NCBI GenBank assembly: GCA_001917665.1
Contig: MNEL01000033.1
Location: 31,281-95,280, forward strand
From: Gemmatimonadetes bacterium 13_1_40CM_69_22
GTDB taxonomy: Bacteria; Gemmatimonadota; Gemmatimonadetes; Gemmatimonadales; GWC2-71-9
Reading direction: 5' to 3'
Length of the DNA stretch: 64,000 nt
Of the stretch, positions 1 through 10,070 are shown one piece after another (position 1 is the stretch's first letter; each line of letters begins with the position of its first letter). The notes below the pieces were generated by a model, which had not been told where the DNA came from, searched no databases, and saw nothing but the letters and a program-made list of their open reading frames with translations. A program made the position numbers and the translations under genes.

Positions 1-1
1 C

Positions 2-508
2 ACCCTCGAAGTCGAGGTGGATGTGAACGAGGCCTACATCGCCCGGGTGCGCCACGGCCAGCCGGCCAAGATCACGCTCGATGCGTATCCCGACACCTCC
101 TTCCGCGGCGGGGTGCGCCAGGTCGTGCCCACGGCCGACCGGCAGCGGGCGACGGTGCAGGTGAAGGTGAGCATCCTGGACCACGACCCCCGCATCCTGC
201 CGGAGATGGGCGCCCGCGTGGATTTCCTCCAAGCCGAGGGCACGCCGGCGGGGCGCGGGGCCGCGGCCCCGGTCACCTCGACCCCCCGCCGCATTCGGCT
301 CCCGGCTGCCGCCGTGCGGGAGCTGGACGGTCAGACCGTGGTCTGGCTGGTGCGGAACGGTCGGCTCGAGCCGCGCGTCGTCCAGGCCGGTCCGGTCAGC
401 GGGGACTTCCGCGAGATCCGCTCCGGCTTGTCGGGCGGCGAGCTGGTGTTGGTCGGCGGCGTTGAAACTCCGCGGGTGGGCCTGCGCGTACAGGCCACGA
501 CTCCATGA
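2..508 (+). CDS. HlyD/MacA-type periplasmic adaptor protein, C-terminal part (5' end outside window)
   Basis: This is the C-terminal part of a membrane-fusion (adaptor) protein that would link an inner-membrane ABC exporter to an outer-membrane channel. The frame is open from base 2, before the first internal GTG at 17, so the gene begins upstream of the window. The visible part carries the beta-barrel segment of the family (VDVNEAYIARVRHGQPAKI, then FRGGVRQVVPTADRQRATVQ) and ends with the membrane-proximal domain (LPAAAVRELDGQTVVWLV). The ATPase and two FtsX-type permeases follow on the same strand, as in MacAB-like operons. The stop is 36 bases before the ATPase start, and that gap is filled by an octamer repeat. 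The exported substrate cannot be inferred. Family assignment is secure; the exact subfamily is not. Confidence 0.85.
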   Translation, partial: TLEVEVDVNEAYIARVRHGQPAKITLDAYPDTSFRGGVRQVVPTADRQRATVQVKVSILDHDPRILPEMGARVDFLQAEGTPAGRGAAAPVTSTPRRIRLPAAAVRELDGQTVVWLVRNGRLEPRVVQAGPVSGDFREIRSGLSGGELVLVGGVETPRVGLRVQATTP

Positions 509-509
509 T

Positions 510-543
510 CCCCTGACCCCTGACCCCTGACCCCTGACCCCTG
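510..543. repeat. Octamer tandem repeat (CCCCTGAC, about four copies)
   Basis: The adaptor-ATPase gap is almost entirely a short tandem repeat of CCCCTGAC, ending directly at the ATPase start codon. It replaces any Shine-Dalgarno sequence there. Related octamers (CCCCTAGC, CCCCTAAC) occur inside the linkers of the two FG-GAP proteins near 56.7 and 62.9 kb. Confidence 0.8.
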
Positions 544-544
544 C

Positions 545-1230
<686 letters not shown>

Positions 1231-1234
<4 letters not shown>

Positions 1235-2373
1235 AGTACCTCCCCCTGGTCCTCGCGAACCTGGGCCGCCACAAGCGCCGCACGTTTCTCACCATGGCGA
1301 GCGTCGCGCTCGCGCTGTTCCTGTTCGCGTCGCTTCGCACCGTGGTGACGACCATCGCCGCCGGCGCACAGTTCGGCAGCGCCCGCCGACTGGTGGCCAC
1401 CAACGCCACGGGCATCGTCTTCCCGCTGCCGCTTGCCTACGCCGGCCGCTTGCGTGCGCTGCCCGGGGTGCAGGCGGTGAGTTGGGCCAACTGGTTCGGC
1501 GGGCGTTACGGCGACGGCAAGCGCTTCTTCGCGACCTTCGCCGTCGACCCCGCGTCGTATCTCGAGATGTATCCCGAGATCGTGCTGCCCGCCGACCAGC
1601 GCGAGGCGTTCCTGCGCGAGCGCTCGGCCGCCATTGTGGGGAGACGGCTGCTCGACGTGTTCGGCTGGCGCCTCGGCCAGGACGTCACCCTCCAGGGTAC
1701 CATCTACAGCGGCGACTGGACCTTCACGATCCGGGGCGTCTACACGCCGTCTGATCCGGTGATCAACGACGACATGCTGATCTTCCGTCACGACTACCTG
1801 GACGAGCGGATGAACCGCGCGGGGTTTGCCGGCTGGTACATCCTGCGGATCGACGATCCGAACAACGCGGCGGGGATCGCCAAGGTCGTGGACGACCAGT
1901 TCCGCAACTCGAGCGCCCCGACGAAGACCGGCACGGAGCAGGCGTTCAATGCCAGCTTCGCCACGATGTGGGGCAACGTGAGCCTGTTGATGAACACGAT
2001 CGGCATGGCGGTGGTGTTCGCGATCCTCCTGGTCACCGCGAACGCGATGATGATGAGCGCGCGAGAGCGCATGGGCGAGGTCGCCGTGCTCAAGACCATC
2101 GGCTTTTCGGACCGGCGCTTGTTCGGGCTGGTGATGCTGGAGGCGGGCCTCATCACCCTCACCGGCGCCGTGCTGGGTCTGGGGGGCGCGAAGCTGCTGT
2201 ATCGCGCCACCAACTTCAGCGCCGCCGGCTTCCTCCCGGGCTTCAACGTCAACAGCACGACGCTCGTCGTGGGCGGTGCCATTGCGCTGCTCCTGATGCT
2301 CGCGAGCGGGCTGGTTCCCGCGGTGCGGGCGGCGCGCCTCCCCGTCGTGCAGGCGCTGCGTCACGTCGAATGA
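1231..2373 (+). CDS. ABC transporter permease, FtsX family (first of two)
   Basis: This 380-residue inner-membrane permease has one N-terminal transmembrane helix (residues about 14-38), a periplasmic MacB-PCD-like domain (about 45-240) and three C-terminal helices. The FtsX core motif is visible as ERMGEVAVLKTIGFSDRRLF, and the C-terminus is the usual PAVRAARLPVVQALRHVE. It overlaps the ATPase by ATGA at its start and the second permease by ATGA at its end, so the three genes are one coupled unit. The two permeases are separate and similar in size, so they probably form a heterodimer. Confidence 0.92.
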
Positions 2374-3533
2374 AGATCCCGCTCGTCTACAATGTCCGGA
2401 GCGTGCTGCAGCGCCCGGTCTCGACCGCCCTCACCGCGCTGGGCATCGCGCTCGTGGTCGCGGTGTTCATCGGGATGTTGGCGCTGGCGAGCGGCTTCCG
2501 GACGGCGCTGGTGCGCACCGGATCGGACCGCAACGTGCTCGTGCTGCGCCGCGGCGCCGACTCCGAGCTGTCGAGCGGACTCTCGCGCGAGACGGCGAGC
2601 ATCCTCGCTGCCTCGCCCCACGTCGCCACCGGCGCGGACGGGCACCCGCTGGTGAGCCCGGAAGTGTACGTCCTGATCCCCCTCCCCAAGATCTTCGATA
2701 CCACCCAGGTGGCCAACGTCGTGGCCCGCGGGGTCAGCGATCGGGCGTGGACCGTGCGCTCCAACGTGCGCGTCGTCGCGGGGCGCAAGCCCGAGTCGGG
2801 ACGCTCCGAGATCTGCGTCGGCCAGCGGATCGTCCCGCGCTTCCCCCACACCGGCATCGGTGAGACGCTGCGCTTCGCGGGGAGGGACTGGGGCGTCGTA
2901 TGCCATTTCGCGGCCGGCGGCTCGGCGTTCGAGTCGGAGATCTGGGGCGAGAACGAGCAGTTCATGCCCGTGTTCCGCGGGCAGGTGTTCCAATCCATCA
3001 CCATGCGGCTGAGCGATCCCGGCGCGTTCGACGAGGCGAAGCGATCCCTCGAGACCGACAAGCGCATGACCGTCGATGTCCACCGCGAATCGGACTTCTA
3101 CGTCCAGCAGTCGCAGCTCCTGGGCCGCCTGCTCCGGGTCCTGGCGTTCCTGATCACGGGGATCATGGCGATCGGCGCCGTGTTCGGGGCGGTCAACACC
3201 ATGTACGCCGCGGTCGCCTCGCGCGCGCCGGAGATCGGCGTGCTCCTCACCCTCGGTTTTCACCCCCGGAGCGTCCTGGCGAGCTTCCTGCTCGAATCCG
3301 CGATCATCGCGGCCGCCGGCGGCGCGGCCGGGTGCCTGTTCGCGCTTCCCATCAACGGCATCGTCACGAGCACGACCAACTGGGCGAGCTTCAGCGAGAT
3401 CGCCTTCAGCTTCCGCGTCACGCCGGGGTTGCTCCTGACGGGACTGGTCTTCGCGGTGGTGATGGGGGTGCTGGGCGGCTTCTTCCCGGCCCGCCGCGCC
3501 GCGCGGGTGCCGGTGGTCCAAGCGATCCGCTGA
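2370..3533 (+). CDS. ABC transporter permease, FtsX family (second of two)
   Basis: This 387-residue permease has the same architecture as its upstream neighbour: an N-terminal helix (TALTALGIALVVAVFIGML), a periplasmic domain, and three C-terminal helices with the FtsX motif APEIGVLLTLGFHPRSVL and the ending PARRAARVPVVQAIR. I place the start at ATG 2370, which overlaps the previous stop and gives an N-terminus parallel to the first permease. The frame is open much further upstream, but that extension is antisense-like sequence over the first permease. It is the last gene of the exporter operon visible here. Confidence 0.92.
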   Translation: MKIPLVYNVRSVLQRPVSTALTALGIALVVAVFIGMLALASGFRTALVRTGSDRNVLVLRRGADSELSSGLSRETASILAASPHVATGADGHPLVSPEVYVLIPLPKIFDTTQVANVVARGVSDRAWTVRSNVRVVAGRKPESGRSEICVGQRIVPRFPHTGIGETLRFAGRDWGVVCHFAAGGSAFESEIWGENEQFMPVFRGQVFQSITMRLSDPGAFDEAKRSLETDKRMTVDVHRESDFYVQQSQLLGRLLRVLAFLITGIMAIGAVFGAVNTMYAAVASRAPEIGVLLTLGFHPRSVLASFLLESAIIAAAGGAAGCLFALPINGIVTSTTNWASFSEIAFSFRVTPGLLLTGLVFAVVMGVLGGFFPARRAARVPVVQAIR

Positions 3534-3656
3534 GGCCTGCCGGCCCGTAGCTCGCTGTCGCACGCACGCCACACCCATGACGTCTTAAGCGTAGTGACGC
3601 CGCGCTCGGTTCTCGAGGTATCCCGTATGTAGGGATCCCTTCCGAGCGAGGTGTCT

Positions 3657-5183
3657 ATGACCAAGCGCGCCGTCCGCCTCTCGATTCTGCTCGTGGCCCT
3701 GGCCGGGCCAGCTTCCGCGCAGCTCATCTCGATCAAGACCGTCCCGATCGCCCAGGGCGACCAGTTCGACATTTTCCCGTCCAACAATGTCGGGATGGGC
3801 GGGGTGTCGATTGCGCTGGCGGACACGCTGCTCGACCCCTTCATCAATCCGGCGAAGGGGGGGCGGCTCGGCGCGGCGCGGTTCTTCAGCGCTCCCACCG
3901 TCTACAGCATTTCGCAGCGGGCGGGCGGAGGCCGGACGCTGCCGCTGGCCGCTATCGCGGGCTCGGGCGAGTGGTTCGGCGGGCTGTCGCTCGCGCTGCA
4001 GGAGGTCGACGCCAGCCGGCCGCCGTTTGACCAGGGAGTGGTGTTCAACCCCACTGCCTCGTTCGACACGGCTCCGGCGCCGGTGGCGACCGTGCCGCCG
4101 CGGCAGGACTCGTATGGCAATCAGTACGCGTTTGCGATGGCGGGCAGGAGAGTGCCCGGCGCCGGGCTCTCGCTGGGAGGCAGCGTGACGTGGGCCAGGC
4201 TCACCGGGATCGATGGCGTCGATCTGCTGTATGCCGGCAGCGCCGGGCTCAAGCAGTTCGGTCACACCCTGGACGTCCGGCTCGGGCTACTCAAAGAATG
4301 GACCGGCGACCGGTCGCTGGAGGCTCTGGTGCTGCTCGACCGGTTCGGGATGAGGCACGACGTCGGCTACCTCGATCCGGTGTGGGATCCGGGCACGCAG
4401 CGGCAGATCCTACGCACGCGCTTGGAGCACAACTTCGATCGCACCAATACCTGGGGCGTGCATCTTCAGTACCAGCGTCCCCTCGCCGCGTCGGGCTGGC
4501 GGATCGGGTGGCTCGCGACCGCCAATCGGATGTCCCATCCCAAGCTCCCGGAGTACGAGCTCGCGAACGTCCCGGTGATCCCGCGCGATCCCGGGCACTC
4601 CGCTGCGTACAACGTCGGCCTCGGGCTCTCGAGAGCGAGCGGTCCGGCGACGTTCGCGATCGACGCGATCTATGAGCCGATCTGGAGCTACACGTGGGCC
4701 GATGCGGCCTCGCCGGTCGTCACGACCATGGGCGACACGATCCCGGCGGGGGGCAAGACCGTCGAGAATCGCTTCCGCTTCTCGAACGGCTTGTTCCGGA
4801 TGGGGGTGAGTCGCGACGTGGCACTTCACGGTCTGGGAAAGGCGCTGGGCTTGCAGCTCGGCCTCGTGGTCCGGTCCGTCCACTACCGGCTGGCGCAGTC
4901 CGACAACGTCCAGGCCGCCGCCCGGAGTCTGGAAGAGGGGTGGCGCGAGTGGTCGCCCACCTGGGGTCTGAGTTTGCGCTTCCCGGACCTGGAGATTCGC
5001 TACCGCGGGCGGGCCACCCACGGGACCGGTCGGCCGGGCGTGCAACCGTCCGGCGTGTTCTTCGCCGCCCGTGACCTCGCCGTTGCGGGCAGCAGCATCC
5101 TCGTGGCGCCGAGCGGCCCGCTGAGCCTCACCGAGGTCCGCACGACCACGCATCAGATCTCCATTTCGCTCCCGCTGCGCTGA
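3657..5183 (+). CDS. Secreted outer-membrane beta-barrel-like protein of unknown function
   Basis: A 508-residue protein with a clear signal peptide (MTKRAVRLSILLVALAGPASA, cleavage before Q). The mature N-terminus carries GMGGVSIALAD followed by PFINPAKGG, a pattern seen near the start of FadL/PorV-like barrel proteins. Alternating hydrophobic strands and many aromatic residues run to the C-terminus (QISISLPLR), as expected for an outer-membrane barrel. ATG 3657 is preferred over GTG 3651 because the GAGG at 3648-3651 is then correctly spaced. The stop is 12 bases before the di-heme peroxidase gene, so the two are probably one operon. The barrel assignment is inferred from sequence character only. 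Confidence 0.6.
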   Translation: MTKRAVRLSILLVALAGPASAQLISIKTVPIAQGDQFDIFPSNNVGMGGVSIALADTLLDPFINPAKGGRLGAARFFSAPTVYSISQRAGGGRTLPLAAIAGSGEWFGGLSLALQEVDASRPPFDQGVVFNPTASFDTAPAPVATVPPRQDSYGNQYAFAMAGRRVPGAGLSLGGSVTWARLTGIDGVDLLYAGSAGLKQFGHTLDVRLGLLKEWTGDRSLEALVLLDRFGMRHDVGYLDPVWDPGTQRQILRTRLEHNFDRTNTWGVHLQYQRPLAASGWRIGWLATANRMSHPKLPEYELANVPVIPRDPGHSAAYNVGLGLSRASGPATFAIDAIYEPIWSYTWADAASPVVTTMGDTIPAGGKTVENRFRFSNGLFRMGVSRDVALHGLGKALGLQLGLVVRSVHYRLAQSDNVQAAARSLEEGWREWSPTWGLSLRFPDLEIRYRGRATHGTGRPGVQPSGVFFAARDLAVAGSSILVAPSGPLSLTEVRTTTHQISISLPLR

Positions 5184-5195
5184 GGAGGCGCCCCC

Positions 5196-6578
5196 ATGAC
5201 GCGCATCGTCAGAGCCATCTGCCTCGGCCTCGTCACCGTCGTCGCCGGCTGCGACGGGCTGGCGCCGCCGGAAGCGCTGCCGCCGCCGCTCGACACCGAA
5301 TTGAGGCAGACCCTGTCACGCTGGGGCGTGATTCCGATCGGGCCGATGCCGGCCCAGGATCCCGCACTCGTCGATCTTGGCCAGGCGCTCATGTTCGACA
5401 AGATCCTGAGCGGCAACCGTGACATCGCCTGCGCCACTTGCCATCTCCCCGCGCAGCACGCGGCCGACGGCCTGTCCCTCGCCATCGGCACCGGCGGCAC
5501 GGGAGCGGGTCCTGCACGCACGCCTGGCCCGGGGCGACAATTCGTCCCCCGGAGCGCGCCGTCGCTGCTCAATGCGGGCCTCGGCCTGAACTATCTGTTC
5601 TGGGACGGGCAGATCGCCCGCTCCGGCTTCGGCCCCCCGCCTCCCGGCCCCGCCGCCGGTGGGTTCGTGACGCCGGCCGGCGGTCTGCTGCCGGCCGTGC
5701 CCAACATTCTCGCCGCGCAGGCGATGTTCCCCGTGGCGAACCACCGCGAAATGCGCGGCGAGCGCGGCGACCTCGACGTGTTCGGGAATCCGAACGAGCT
5801 GGCGCAGTACGGTGACAGCCAGTTCGTCGAGATCTGGCAAGCCGTCACGCGTCGGCTGCTGGCGATCGACGCCTACAAGGCGAAGTTCGCCGCCGCTTTC
5901 CCGAGTGTGCCGCCCGGTGGGCTCGGCTTCCAGCACGCCGCGACCGCGATCGCCGCCTTCGAAATGCAGGCGTTCACCAAGACCGACTCGCCGTTCGACC
6001 GCTACCTGAACCGGGACGACGCGGCGTTGACGGTGGAGGCGAAACGCGGGGCGGTGCTCTTCTTCGGCAAGGCGCGGTGCTCTCAGTGCCACAACGGCCC
6101 GTTCCTCGGCGCGAGTAGCTTCGCGAACGCCGGCGTTCCGCAGCTCGGGCCGGGGACGGGCAATGCGGCGCCGCTGGACCTGGGACGCGGCGGCCTCAAG
6201 GATCAGTCATTCTACCGCTTCGCCTTTCGGGTGACGCCGCTGCGCAACGTCGAGCTGACGGCGCCCTACATGCATAACGGGGCGTTTCCCACGCTCGAGG
6301 CCGTGGTGCGTCATTACAACGACGTGACCGGAGAACTGCAGGCCTACGACGTGTCGCAACTCGCCCCGGCGCTGCGCGACACGTACCACGGTGACGACGC
6401 CACGATCAACGCCGTGCTCGAGACGCTGGACTTCCGGCTCCGGGCGCCGCTCGGCCTCACCGATGCCGAGCGGCGCGACCTGGTGGCGTTCCTCAAGGCC
6501 TTGACGGATCCCTCGGCGCGAGACTTGACCTCGCTCATCCCCGCAACGGTGCCGAGCGGGCTGCCGGTCGAGCCGTGA
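5196..6578 (+). CDS. Di-heme cytochrome c peroxidase / MauG family lipoprotein
   Basis: This 460-residue protein has a lipoprotein signal (LVTVVAGC, Cys19) and two c-type heme motifs: CATCH at 79-83 and CSQCH at 295-299. This spacing is typical of the bacterial di-heme peroxidase (CCP/MauG) family, which reduces peroxide or performs heme-based oxidations in the periplasm. The MHNGAFPTLEAVVRHYN stretch near residue 360 matches the conserved C-terminal domain of that family. It has a perfect AGGAGG Shine-Dalgarno overlapping the stop of the upstream barrel gene. A mono-heme cytochrome c gene converges on it 12 bases downstream and is a plausible electron partner. The physiological substrate is unknown. 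Confidence 0.9.
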   Translation: MTRIVRAICLGLVTVVAGCDGLAPPEALPPPLDTELRQTLSRWGVIPIGPMPAQDPALVDLGQALMFDKILSGNRDIACATCHLPAQHAADGLSLAIGTGGTGAGPARTPGPGRQFVPRSAPSLLNAGLGLNYLFWDGQIARSGFGPPPPGPAAGGFVTPAGGLLPAVPNILAAQAMFPVANHREMRGERGDLDVFGNPNELAQYGDSQFVEIWQAVTRRLLAIDAYKAKFAAAFPSVPPGGLGFQHAATAIAAFEMQAFTKTDSPFDRYLNRDDAALTVEAKRGAVLFFGKARCSQCHNGPFLGASSFANAGVPQLGPGTGNAAPLDLGRGGLKDQSFYRFAFRVTPLRNVELTAPYMHNGAFPTLEAVVRHYNDVTGELQAYDVSQLAPALRDTYHGDDATINAVLETLDFRLRAPLGLTDAERRDLVAFLKALTDPSARDLTSLIPATVPSGLPVEP

Positions 6579-6590
6579 AGCCCGGCGCGC

Positions 6591-7226
6591 CTACTGAAGC
6601 GCCTGGCGCTCCGCCCTCAGGAATGCCGCGAGCGCCGCGATCTCCTGGGGCTTGAGACCGAGGTCGGGCATCCGGAACGTGCCGCTCTGCGGAGCGATCG
6701 CCGGATTGGCGAGGAACAGCTTTAAATAGTCCGCGGGCCAACGGCGGCCGGTCAGCTCCGGCCCGACTGCGACGGTGCCGCTTCCCTCGATGTCCCCATG
6801 GACGTGACAGGTGACGCACCCCTTGGCCACGAAGAGTCGCCGTCCCCGCTCGCTCTCGGGCGGCGACACCGGCGCCTGGGCCCCGGGGGCGATCGCCAGC
6901 AGGGGCAGGAGCGTGATCCGGCTGTTCCCGAACCCGCTGTAGATGGTGATCGTCCACTCGCCGGGGCGGGGCAGGGTCAGCGAGGCGACGTACTGCCCGG
7001 GCTCCCTGCCCGGCGTCGCCATCGCTTGGGCAGTGACGTCGCCCGCGCGGGCCTCGATTCTGGCCCGGAGACCGCTGAGCCGGGTGACGCCGTGTTGCCG
7101 CACGGTGAATGTCAGAGCGACCGGCCGATCCGCTACGACGTAGTCGGGTAGCTCCTCAACGGTGATCGCCGCCCACCCGCCGGGGTAGGCGCTGATCAGC
7201 CACACCAGTAACAGGACTCGCAACAT
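6591..7226 (-). CDS. Secreted mono-heme cytochrome c with N-terminal beta domain
   Basis: This 211-residue exported protein begins with a hydrophobic signal (MLRVLLLVWLISAYPGGWA). Residues about 30-115 form a beta-rich domain with a FixH/YtkA-like look (PVALTFTVRQHG, then GQYVASLTLPRPGEWTITIY). A single cytochrome c domain follows, with CVTCH at 137-141 and a likely distal Met ligand in GTFRMPDLGL. It converges on the di-heme peroxidase gene and may donate electrons to it. Identification of the heme domain is firm; the N-terminal domain is assigned by pattern only. Confidence 0.85.
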   Translation of the reverse strand: MLRVLLLVWLISAYPGGWAAITVEELPDYVVADRPVALTFTVRQHGVTRLSGLRARIEARAGDVTAQAMATPGREPGQYVASLTLPRPGEWTITIYSGFGNSRITLLPLLAIAPGAQAPVSPPESERGRRLFVAKGCVTCHVHGDIEGSGTVAVGPELTGRRWPADYLKLFLANPAIAPQSGTFRMPDLGLKPQEIAALAAFLRAERQALQ

Positions 7227-7329
7227 GGCGCCCCCTTCGTGGTTTCGTTCTGTTTCGATGCCGCGAGCCCGCCGGAGGTTTAAGGTTTCGCACCGCTTGC
7301 CTGGGTTCTCGGGCCCGCTTCACCGGCCC

Positions 7330-7335
7330 TATATT
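7330..7335 (+). promoter_or_regulatory. Candidate -10 element (TATATT) for a leaderless kinase transcript
   Basis: TATATT lies eight bases upstream of the GTG start of the kinase gene, and no Shine-Dalgarno sequence is present. Transcription would start at or within two bases of the start codon. No convincing -35 hexamer was found at 16-18 bases. Confidence 0.35.
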
Positions 7336-7343
7336 CTGGCTTC

Positions 7344-8939
7344 GTGCCCCCGGATATCCCCGCCGACCTCGAGGCGGCGCTCGCCGAGCGCTACGAGCTC
7401 CGTCAAGTGCTCGGCCGCGGCGGCATGGCGACCGTGTACCTGGCGTACGACCGCAAGCATCGGCGCGGCGTCGCGCTCAAAGTGCTCCTGCCCGGCCTCG
7501 CCGCCTTTCTCGGCGTCGAGCGGTTCCTGAAGGAGATCCAGGTCGCCGCCCACCTCACCCACCCACACATCCTCGCCTTACACGATTCGGGCGAAGCGGG
7601 CGGGTTCCTCTATTACGTCATGCCGTACATCGACGGCGGGTCGCTGCGCCAGCAGCTCGCAGGCGGGGCGCGCCTGCGCGCCGAGCGCGCGCTGGCGATC
7701 GCGGCGCCGGTGGCCGATGCGCTCTCCTACGCGCACCGCATGGGCGTCCTGCACCGGGACATCAAGCCGGAGAACATCCTGTTCTCGCAGGGTCATCCGA
7801 TCGTGGCGGACTTCGGGATCGCCAAGGCGATCAGTACGGCCGGCGGCGCGAACCTGACCCGCACGGGCTTCCCGGTCGGGACGCCGGGGTACATGAGCCC
7901 CGAGCAGGCCGCCGGGCTGACCGATCTCGACGAGCGGACCGACGTCTACAGCCTGACGGTGGTGATCTACGAGATGCTGGTGGGCGAGGTCCCCGGTCGC
8001 TGGCCAACGGAGGATGCGGTGCGGACGGGGCGGTTCCTCGAAGCGGCCGCGACGCACCGCACGCGGCTGACGGAGGCGGGTAGCCGGATCGAGGGGGCGC
8101 TGGTACGCGGCCTGGCGATCCGGCACGACCAGCGCACGCCGACGCCCGGGGCGGTCATGGATGAGCTCGCGGGCAGAGCGACGGAGGGAGCACCGCGACG
8201 TCGCTTCAGCGGGGACGAAGTTCAGCAGATCGTCAAGCGCGCGACCGAGCTCGAGGCGACGACCCCGACGGCGAGCGGGGCGATGACAATCGGCGGCGTC
8301 GAAGCCCTGGCGGCCGAGGTGGGGATCGCGCCGGAGGTCGTGCGGGCGGCGGCGCGCGCGGTGGCACCCGCAGGCCCAGCGCCCACTCCGGTCGAAGCGC
8401 CACGGCCCAACCGCTGGCTGGGGGGTCCCACGACGCTCCGGTTCGAGCGCGTCGTCGAGGGCGAGCTGCCGGACACCGAATGGCCGATGATGGTCGACGA
8501 GATCCGTCGCATGCTGACGAACGTCGGGCAGGTGAGCCAGTTCGGACGCTCGTTCTCCTGGGTCGCCACGCGCCGTGGCGCGTCGCAGCGAGATTTGGAA
8601 ATCGTCGTGTCGGTCCGTGGAGGCGCCACCCGTATCACGATCCACGAGAACCTCGCCTCGCTCATCGGCGCGATCTACGGCGGTATCGGCGGCGGGATGG
8701 GCGGCGGTGGGATGGGGCCGATCATCGGAGTCTTCGCGGGCGCGTTGCACGTGACGGGGGCTGTGATCGCGGCGGTCGTGCCGCTGTGGCTGCTCACCAC
8801 GTTCGCGACCGCGCGGACGGTCTTCTACTACAGCACGAGGCGGCGGGTGCGCGAGCTGGAGCGATTGGCCGACGGATTGGCGTCGCTCGCCCGCGAGCTG
8901 GTTCCGGAGCGGCACGCGCTGCGCAATCCCGAGCGATAA
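7344..8939 (+). CDS. Serine/threonine protein kinase with C-terminal membrane segment
   Basis: This 531-residue protein has a complete Hanks-type kinase domain (about 17-275): glycine loop GRGGMATVYLA at 24-34, catalytic Lys46 (VALKV), HRDIKPEN at 137-144 with catalytic Asp139, DFG at 156-158 and the activation-loop end GTPGYMSPEQAAG. A second module follows at about 290-350 (FSGDEVQQIVKRATELEA, then GGVEALAAEVGIAPEVVRAA), predicted mainly helical. After it come a beta-rich stretch, a glycine-rich run (about 448-460) and one or two hydrophobic segments ending in VFYYSTRRRVRELERLAD. There is no PASTA or other recognisable sensor domain. The GTG start follows a TATATT element and may be leaderless. 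The substrate is unknown. Confidence 0.93.
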   Translation: MPPDIPADLEAALAERYELRQVLGRGGMATVYLAYDRKHRRGVALKVLLPGLAAFLGVERFLKEIQVAAHLTHPHILALHDSGEAGGFLYYVMPYIDGGSLRQQLAGGARLRAERALAIAAPVADALSYAHRMGVLHRDIKPENILFSQGHPIVADFGIAKAISTAGGANLTRTGFPVGTPGYMSPEQAAGLTDLDERTDVYSLTVVIYEMLVGEVPGRWPTEDAVRTGRFLEAAATHRTRLTEAGSRIEGALVRGLAIRHDQRTPTPGAVMDELAGRATEGAPRRRFSGDEVQQIVKRATELEATTPTASGAMTIGGVEALAAEVGIAPEVVRAAARAVAPAGPAPTPVEAPRPNRWLGGPTTLRFERVVEGELPDTEWPMMVDEIRRMLTNVGQVSQFGRSFSWVATRRGASQRDLEIVVSVRGGATRITIHENLASLIGAIYGGIGGGMGGGGMGPIIGVFAGALHVTGAVIAAVVPLWLLTTFATARTVFYYSTRRRVRELERLADGLASLARELVPERHALRNPER

Positions 8940-8959
8940 CCGTTGCGGTGACGCCGGGA

Positions 8960-10015
8960 TCAGTGCCCGAGCGCCCGCTCGGACGTCGCCTTCTCCCGCC
9001 CCAGGTCTGCCCGCATCTGGTCCCGCAGCTTGCCGATCACTTTTCCGCGGATGTTGAGGAGGCCGCTCGGCAGATTGTCGAACCGCAAGCGCCGCAGCAG
9101 GATCAGATAGATCCCTGGCTTGCCGGCCGAGGTCGGCCGGTCGACGACGGTCATCAGGTCGAGTGCGGCCTCGAAGTAGTGGTCCGCGTAGATCTGTTTG
9201 CCGGCCACGAGAGTGGCTCCGGCGAGCTCCGGCGGCCCATACACGGCCAGGTGGGTGATGCCGAGAATTGGCCGCAGGCTCGGCAACGCGTCCTCCGACC
9301 AGTAGAGCACTTCGACCAAGCCGTTGAGCTTGCCATGCGGATACGTCGCCAGATACGTCTGGAACGAGGGGACGTACTGGTACACGTAAGGGGACTGTCC
9401 GAGCAGCGCGGCGAACGCGTCGCTGGCGCGGACGTTGCCACGATCATCGTACACCACCATCGCCGTGTCCCCGCGGGTGCGATAGTCGGTGACGTACTCC
9501 AGCAGGCGGCGGCGCGCATACGCGTTCACCTGAGCCTGCGGATCGGCGGCCGACCAGTCGATCGCTTCGCGGATCCGCTGCATCTCCGTCGCCGGCAGCT
9601 TGATCTTGCAGTCGCCCGGGCGGCAGTGCTTCAGCTCGGCGACGTCGCGGCTGTCGACGGTGAGCGCCGCGACGTCCGCCGCCGTGGCCGGGTCTGAGAA
9701 GATGCCGAACCGCGTGCGGGTCGGCGTGCGGAGCGAGGTCGGGAAGTCCTCCACACGACCGACGAAGAACTCGCGGGAGACGTTGGCCGTGATGATGCCG
9801 AACACCGCGACGTCGCGTTTGTTCTGGGTGTCGAGGACCTTCACGACTGCGTCGCCTCGCTGTACGTCAGCGAGTTGCGTCGAATCGAGGCCGATGCTCT
9901 GGCGGAGGAATTGCTCCAGGGTCGCCGGCAGTTGTTGCCCGGATGTCGGCCCCGCCGCGGCGAGACCGCCGATCAGCGCGGCGCCGACGATCACTCGTTT
10001 CCTGTCCACAAGCAC
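8960..10015 (-). CDS. Secreted protein of unknown function
   Basis: A 351-residue protein with a signal peptide (VIVGAALIGGLAAAGPTSG, cleavage near QQLP). It has a Cys pair in KHCRPGDCKIKLP, then a mixed alpha/beta body with several Tyr-rich stretches (QSPYVYQYVPSFQTYLATYP) and a basic C-terminus. I recognise no family. The GTG start at 10015 is preceded by CCGGAG in the right place. It converges with the kinase gene, 20 bases apart, and nothing in the neighbourhood points to a role. Confidence 0.7.
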   Translation of the reverse strand: MLVDRKRVIVGAALIGGLAAAGPTSGQQLPATLEQFLRQSIGLDSTQLADVQRGDAVVKVLDTQNKRDVAVFGIITANVSREFFVGRVEDFPTSLRTPTRTRFGIFSDPATAADVAALTVDSRDVAELKHCRPGDCKIKLPATEMQRIREAIDWSAADPQAQVNAYARRRLLEYVTDYRTRGDTAMVVYDDRGNVRASDAFAALLGQSPYVYQYVPSFQTYLATYPHGKLNGLVEVLYWSEDALPSLRPILGITHLAVYGPPELAGATLVAGKQIYADHYFEAALDLMTVVDRPTSAGKPGIYLILLRRLRFDNLPSGLLNIRGKVIGKLRDQMRADLGREKATSERALGH

Positions 10016-10070
10016 GCTCCGGCTTTAGCGACGTGCCGCGCTGAGCCCATCCTTCAGCATCGAAGAGTGG

